From positions 41,100,099 through 41,164,098 of the forward strand of contig NC_089744.1 of the NCBI RefSeq assembly GCF_040412425.1: a DNA stretch of 64,000 nt, read 5' to 3'. Below are positions 61,364-64,000 of this stretch, piece by piece. Position numbers and translations under genes: made by a program. Source of the stretch: Macrobrachium rosenbergii. Taxonomy: Eukaryota > Arthropoda > Malacostraca > Decapoda > Palaemonidae. The notes below the pieces were generated by a model. It made no database searches. It was not told where the DNA came from and saw nothing but the letters and a program-made list of their open reading frames with translations. How positions within the stretch are numbered: the stretch's first letter is position 1; every line of letters starts with the position of its first letter.

Positions 61364-61486
61364 GAGACAGCGCTGGAGGAGGCCGGGGACGAGCGTGTGC
61401 TCCCTCGGCCGGTTGCAAGGGAAGTGAAGGTCGAGACCAAAAGGCCCTACTACTACGAAGATGAGAGGGCAGCCTATGACACTCAG
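61364..61486 (+). CDS. Candidate isolated exon (41 codons)
   Basis: A GC-rich island in AT-rich DNA. A good acceptor (TTGTCTTTCCGGCAACAG) precedes 61,364 and a donor (CTCAG|GTAACT) follows 61,486. The enclosed 123 bp are open in phase 0 on both sides and encode a charged peptide ending KRPYYYEDERAAYDTQ. The frame stays open upstream to 61,247 but has no in-frame ATG. No family was recognised and no partner exon was found in the 2.5 kb to the right. It may belong to a plus-strand gene continuing beyond the window, or be chance. Confidence 0.35.
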
Positions 61487-61860
61487 GTAACTCCCTGGTG
61501 AATGCTCCGATGCAGTAGACTAGGTCTGACAGGTTGGGGAACTTTAGGGTGTGGTGGGGCTTGGGAGTAAGGGGGAGGAGATCCCAATGCCGGTAGAGAA
61601 TGGGTTTGTAGAGTCGCAGAGATTGAACATTTGGAGGCAGCCATGGATGGGGAGGAAAAGGTGGGGTTAGGGGAGGGCCGTTTAATTTAAAGTTGATACT
61701 GTTGATTTATGAAAGTAATTCTATTTGATAATCCTTTACACTTGTGTATATCGGGAATGCATTGAACATTCAAATCTCATTTTATATATAAAATATGTGT
61801 ACATATGGCTGGGTTGACTAAATCGCGACAGTTCTGGCTTTTCCTTATTCTTGTATACAC
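61487..61860. other. Sequence between candidate exon and SINE-like repeat
   Basis: G-rich for about 180 bp after the donor (GGGGAGGAG-like words), then AT-rich. No coding frame. Confidence 0.4.
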
Positions 61861-61861
61861 A

Positions 61862-62085
61862 AGCACATGGTCACATGGTCTGGTGGTTAAGACACGTGCT
61901 CGTCAAGCAAGAGAATTTGGATCAGACTTTCAGTAAGGTCAGAGTGATATAAGCAAGTTCCTTTAAACACTTGTGTGTTCTTAGACCTTATCATTACATT
62001 GTATACAGGGAGCTATATTACAGGTCACAGCCGCGGTGGAAATGGGTATGTGAATGCCAGCCACATCCAAAAATGTTAGCTGTGA
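61862..62085 (+). repeat. tRNA-derived SINE candidate
   Basis: Starts TGGTCTGGTGGTTAAGACAC, similar to a tRNA D-arm with box A. An anticodon-arm-like GTGCTCGTCAAGC follows, then GGATCAGACTTTC in the place of box B. A 3' body continues to about 62,085 (GTATACAGGGAGC, CACAGCCGCGGTGGAAATGG). The box B is poor and no tail repeat is evident, so this is a decayed copy at best. Confidence 0.4.
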
Positions 62086-63211
62086 GAGTCATAGAGGAGT
62101 AGTAACAAAAACCCTCTGGGGTCATTGAAGATTACAATTAATTAAATAACTATACACTAGAACTCGACTGGTTGAGGTTTTGCATTACGGGTGAGGCCTT
62201 TTGGAAATCCTGAAGTACAAGAAAAATCTCAAAATGAATCAGCACAAAGGTCCTTTGTGCTTGTTATGACATCCAAAAACATCAACAACCAGCTAACAAG
62301 GAGCTGTCATTCATTTTATGGCTTGGGGTGACAGTCTTTTGGTTGCACAATGCAACAGATTAGTCACCTTCACGTGCATCAGTGCTGGCTTAACTTGGCT
62401 AACATCCGAGGGATGGGCAAACTATCGACAAGATGGACACCGTGAAAATTAAAAGTAGAACAAAAGACAGATAAAAAGGAACCTTCTAGGATACATCCAA
62501 TTTGTTTTCAGACTATTCCAGCCAAATCTTCATGAGTCCAGGAAGCCAATATGAGATGAGTTCTCCAACTTGAATTTGAATCAAAGATTCAAGGCAAGCA
62601 ATGTAAACACCATGATTCTTCACTTCTGTCAAATGAAAGTCCTGTTGCTTTCAGATTCTGAGAATTATATTATGTTCGACATCTTGGATCAGTGTTAAAC
62701 CATTCATGAAGAGTATTGTGCGCTAGAATTGTCACTAAAGAACAGAGTAGTCAAGATGAAAATCAGATGAAAACTGTGAGCTGGAGTGCTACTGCTCCTG
62801 GACAGTGCCCTTTCGACAAAGTGCAGTTAATGTTGCCCCCTACTTTCTCGACTGGCCACTGTCTGAATTCTAAGTTCAAAAACATTTTAGGAGGATTTGA
62901 AAAATCCCTCGTGTCCCAGCTGACGTGGGCAGTGAATGGTATACTTGGTTGCTGGAGAGGTGCATGGAGCTAGGAACTCCATCCAGAAATACTAACTTAC
63001 AACCTGAAAGGTGGCACTTTCTAAAAGGGTACACGATGAAAGATATATTTAGGTATATGCCCGTTGTAGTACTTTTTTTTATCTGGAGCCACTCCTTATA
63101 ATGGGAAACTATTTAATGTTAAAAAAGAATATAAACTTTATATATATACACGTATATATCTATACCCGTATTTAATTTATAAAAAATTTATATATATACA
63201 TATATACATAC

Positions 63212-63225
<14 letters not shown>
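62086..63225. other. Intergenic region, no gene recognised
   Basis: An 85-codon plus-strand frame (62,716-62,973) shows no motif; the remainder is AT-rich without repeats seen elsewhere in the window. Confidence 0.4.

Positions 63226-63301
<76 letters not shown>
63226..63301. repeat. (TA)n microsatellite
   Basis: About 76 bp of TA dinucleotides flanked by TACA-type words on both sides. Confidence 0.97.
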
Positions 63302-63308
<7 letters not shown>

Positions 63309-63639
63309 CACACACAACGCATGATGATGTACATTAAAGATTCACCCCTGTTGTTCATATCTATTCCTGACGTTTCACAATTTTCTAATAATTACTTTTC
63401 CAAGGGCTCTAGAGAAGATAAAACATCAAACAATTATTATAAAAAATAACTCTGTAATGTTTACATCTTTTTTAAAGCCCATGAAAATGTAGCTATTCGA
63501 AAATTACGAAACGTCGTGGAATAAATATGAACACAAGAAGTGAATCTTAATTGTCCATCATCATACTTGTTGTATATAATGGCTATGCCACACCACATGG
63601 ATTATACATGCATATATACATACACACACGCTTTATATA

Positions 63640-63753
<114 letters not shown>

Positions 63754-63760
63754 TTATATA

Positions 63761-63980
63761 TTACTAACAGGACCTCATTGAAACTGGATGGTATCTAGCG
63801 GAGATATTTATTCAAGAAAAGTTACAAGCTTTCCAGGGCTAACAGTCCTCGTTGTCAAGTATATCCGTAGGTAAGGATACTTGACAATGAGGACTGTCAG
63901 TCCTGGAAAGCTTGTAACTTTCCTCGAATAAAAATTTCTCTTCTAGATACCATCCGGTATCATTGAGGTCCTGTTAGTAA
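63761..63980. repeat. 220-bp foldback (palindromic) element
   Basis: The arms are inverted copies along nearly their whole length: TTACTAACAGGACCTCA at the left edge and its complement at the right edge, with GTTACAAGCTTTCCAG and CTTGACAA repeated inverted further in. Only about 15-20 bp around 63,870 are unpaired. It has no coding capacity and resembles a foldback MITE or a recent inverted duplication. Confidence 0.85.
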
Positions 63981-64000
63981 TTGTATTAATGTACAAAACA

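Overview
This is nuclear DNA of an animal, most likely a decapod crustacean (a shrimp or prawn). The evidence is a split GH18 chitinase gene with GT-AG introns, very long (TA)n and (GA)n microsatellites, DIRS-like tyrosine-recombinase retrotransposons, an I-superfamily LINE with RNase H, and a decapod-type interspersed repeat. The species assignment is inference. There is no prokaryotic or organellar signature, no CRISPR array and no operon.

Left half (1-31,826) is a transposon block with every coding element on the minus strand. (i) Bases 1-5,148 hold a decayed DIRS-like element (family A), cut by the window edge. (ii) Bases 5,548-25,347 hold a DIRS-like element of a second family (B). It is split by a complete family-A copy (5,811-18,880), which is itself split by a near full-length I-type LINE (11,546-18,068) with a 10-bp target-site duplication, so the nest has three levels. 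(iii) Bases 25,511-27,130 are a tandem array of B-family terminal cassettes. It runs into a fourth, internally deleted B-family element (to 31,826) whose Gag and tyrosine recombinase have become one open frame.

Middle (31,827-41,308): a 4.05-kb element with about 270-bp terminal inverted repeats (33,845-37,890). It carries the ruin of a large plus-strand gene whose C-terminal half looks like a PIN/FEN1-type nuclease followed by a Cys-rich tail. This is the best candidate here for a poorly described mobile system. Low-complexity DNA with long (TA)n tracts surrounds it.

Right (41,309-47,623): a minus-strand chitinase gene in eight recognisable coding exons, with an intact catalytic motif, a Thr/Pro-rich linker and the first part of a chitin-binding domain. 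The exon finishing that domain was not found. A TATA box lies about 250 bp upstream of the ATG, with a 59-bp (TA)n tract between them. From 47.9 kb to the end the window is mostly non-coding and microsatellite-rich. It contains a SINE-like repeat sharing its 3' tail with the LINE at 11.5 kb, a tRNA-like SINE candidate, one possible isolated exon at 61.4 kb and a 220-bp foldback palindrome at 63.8 kb.
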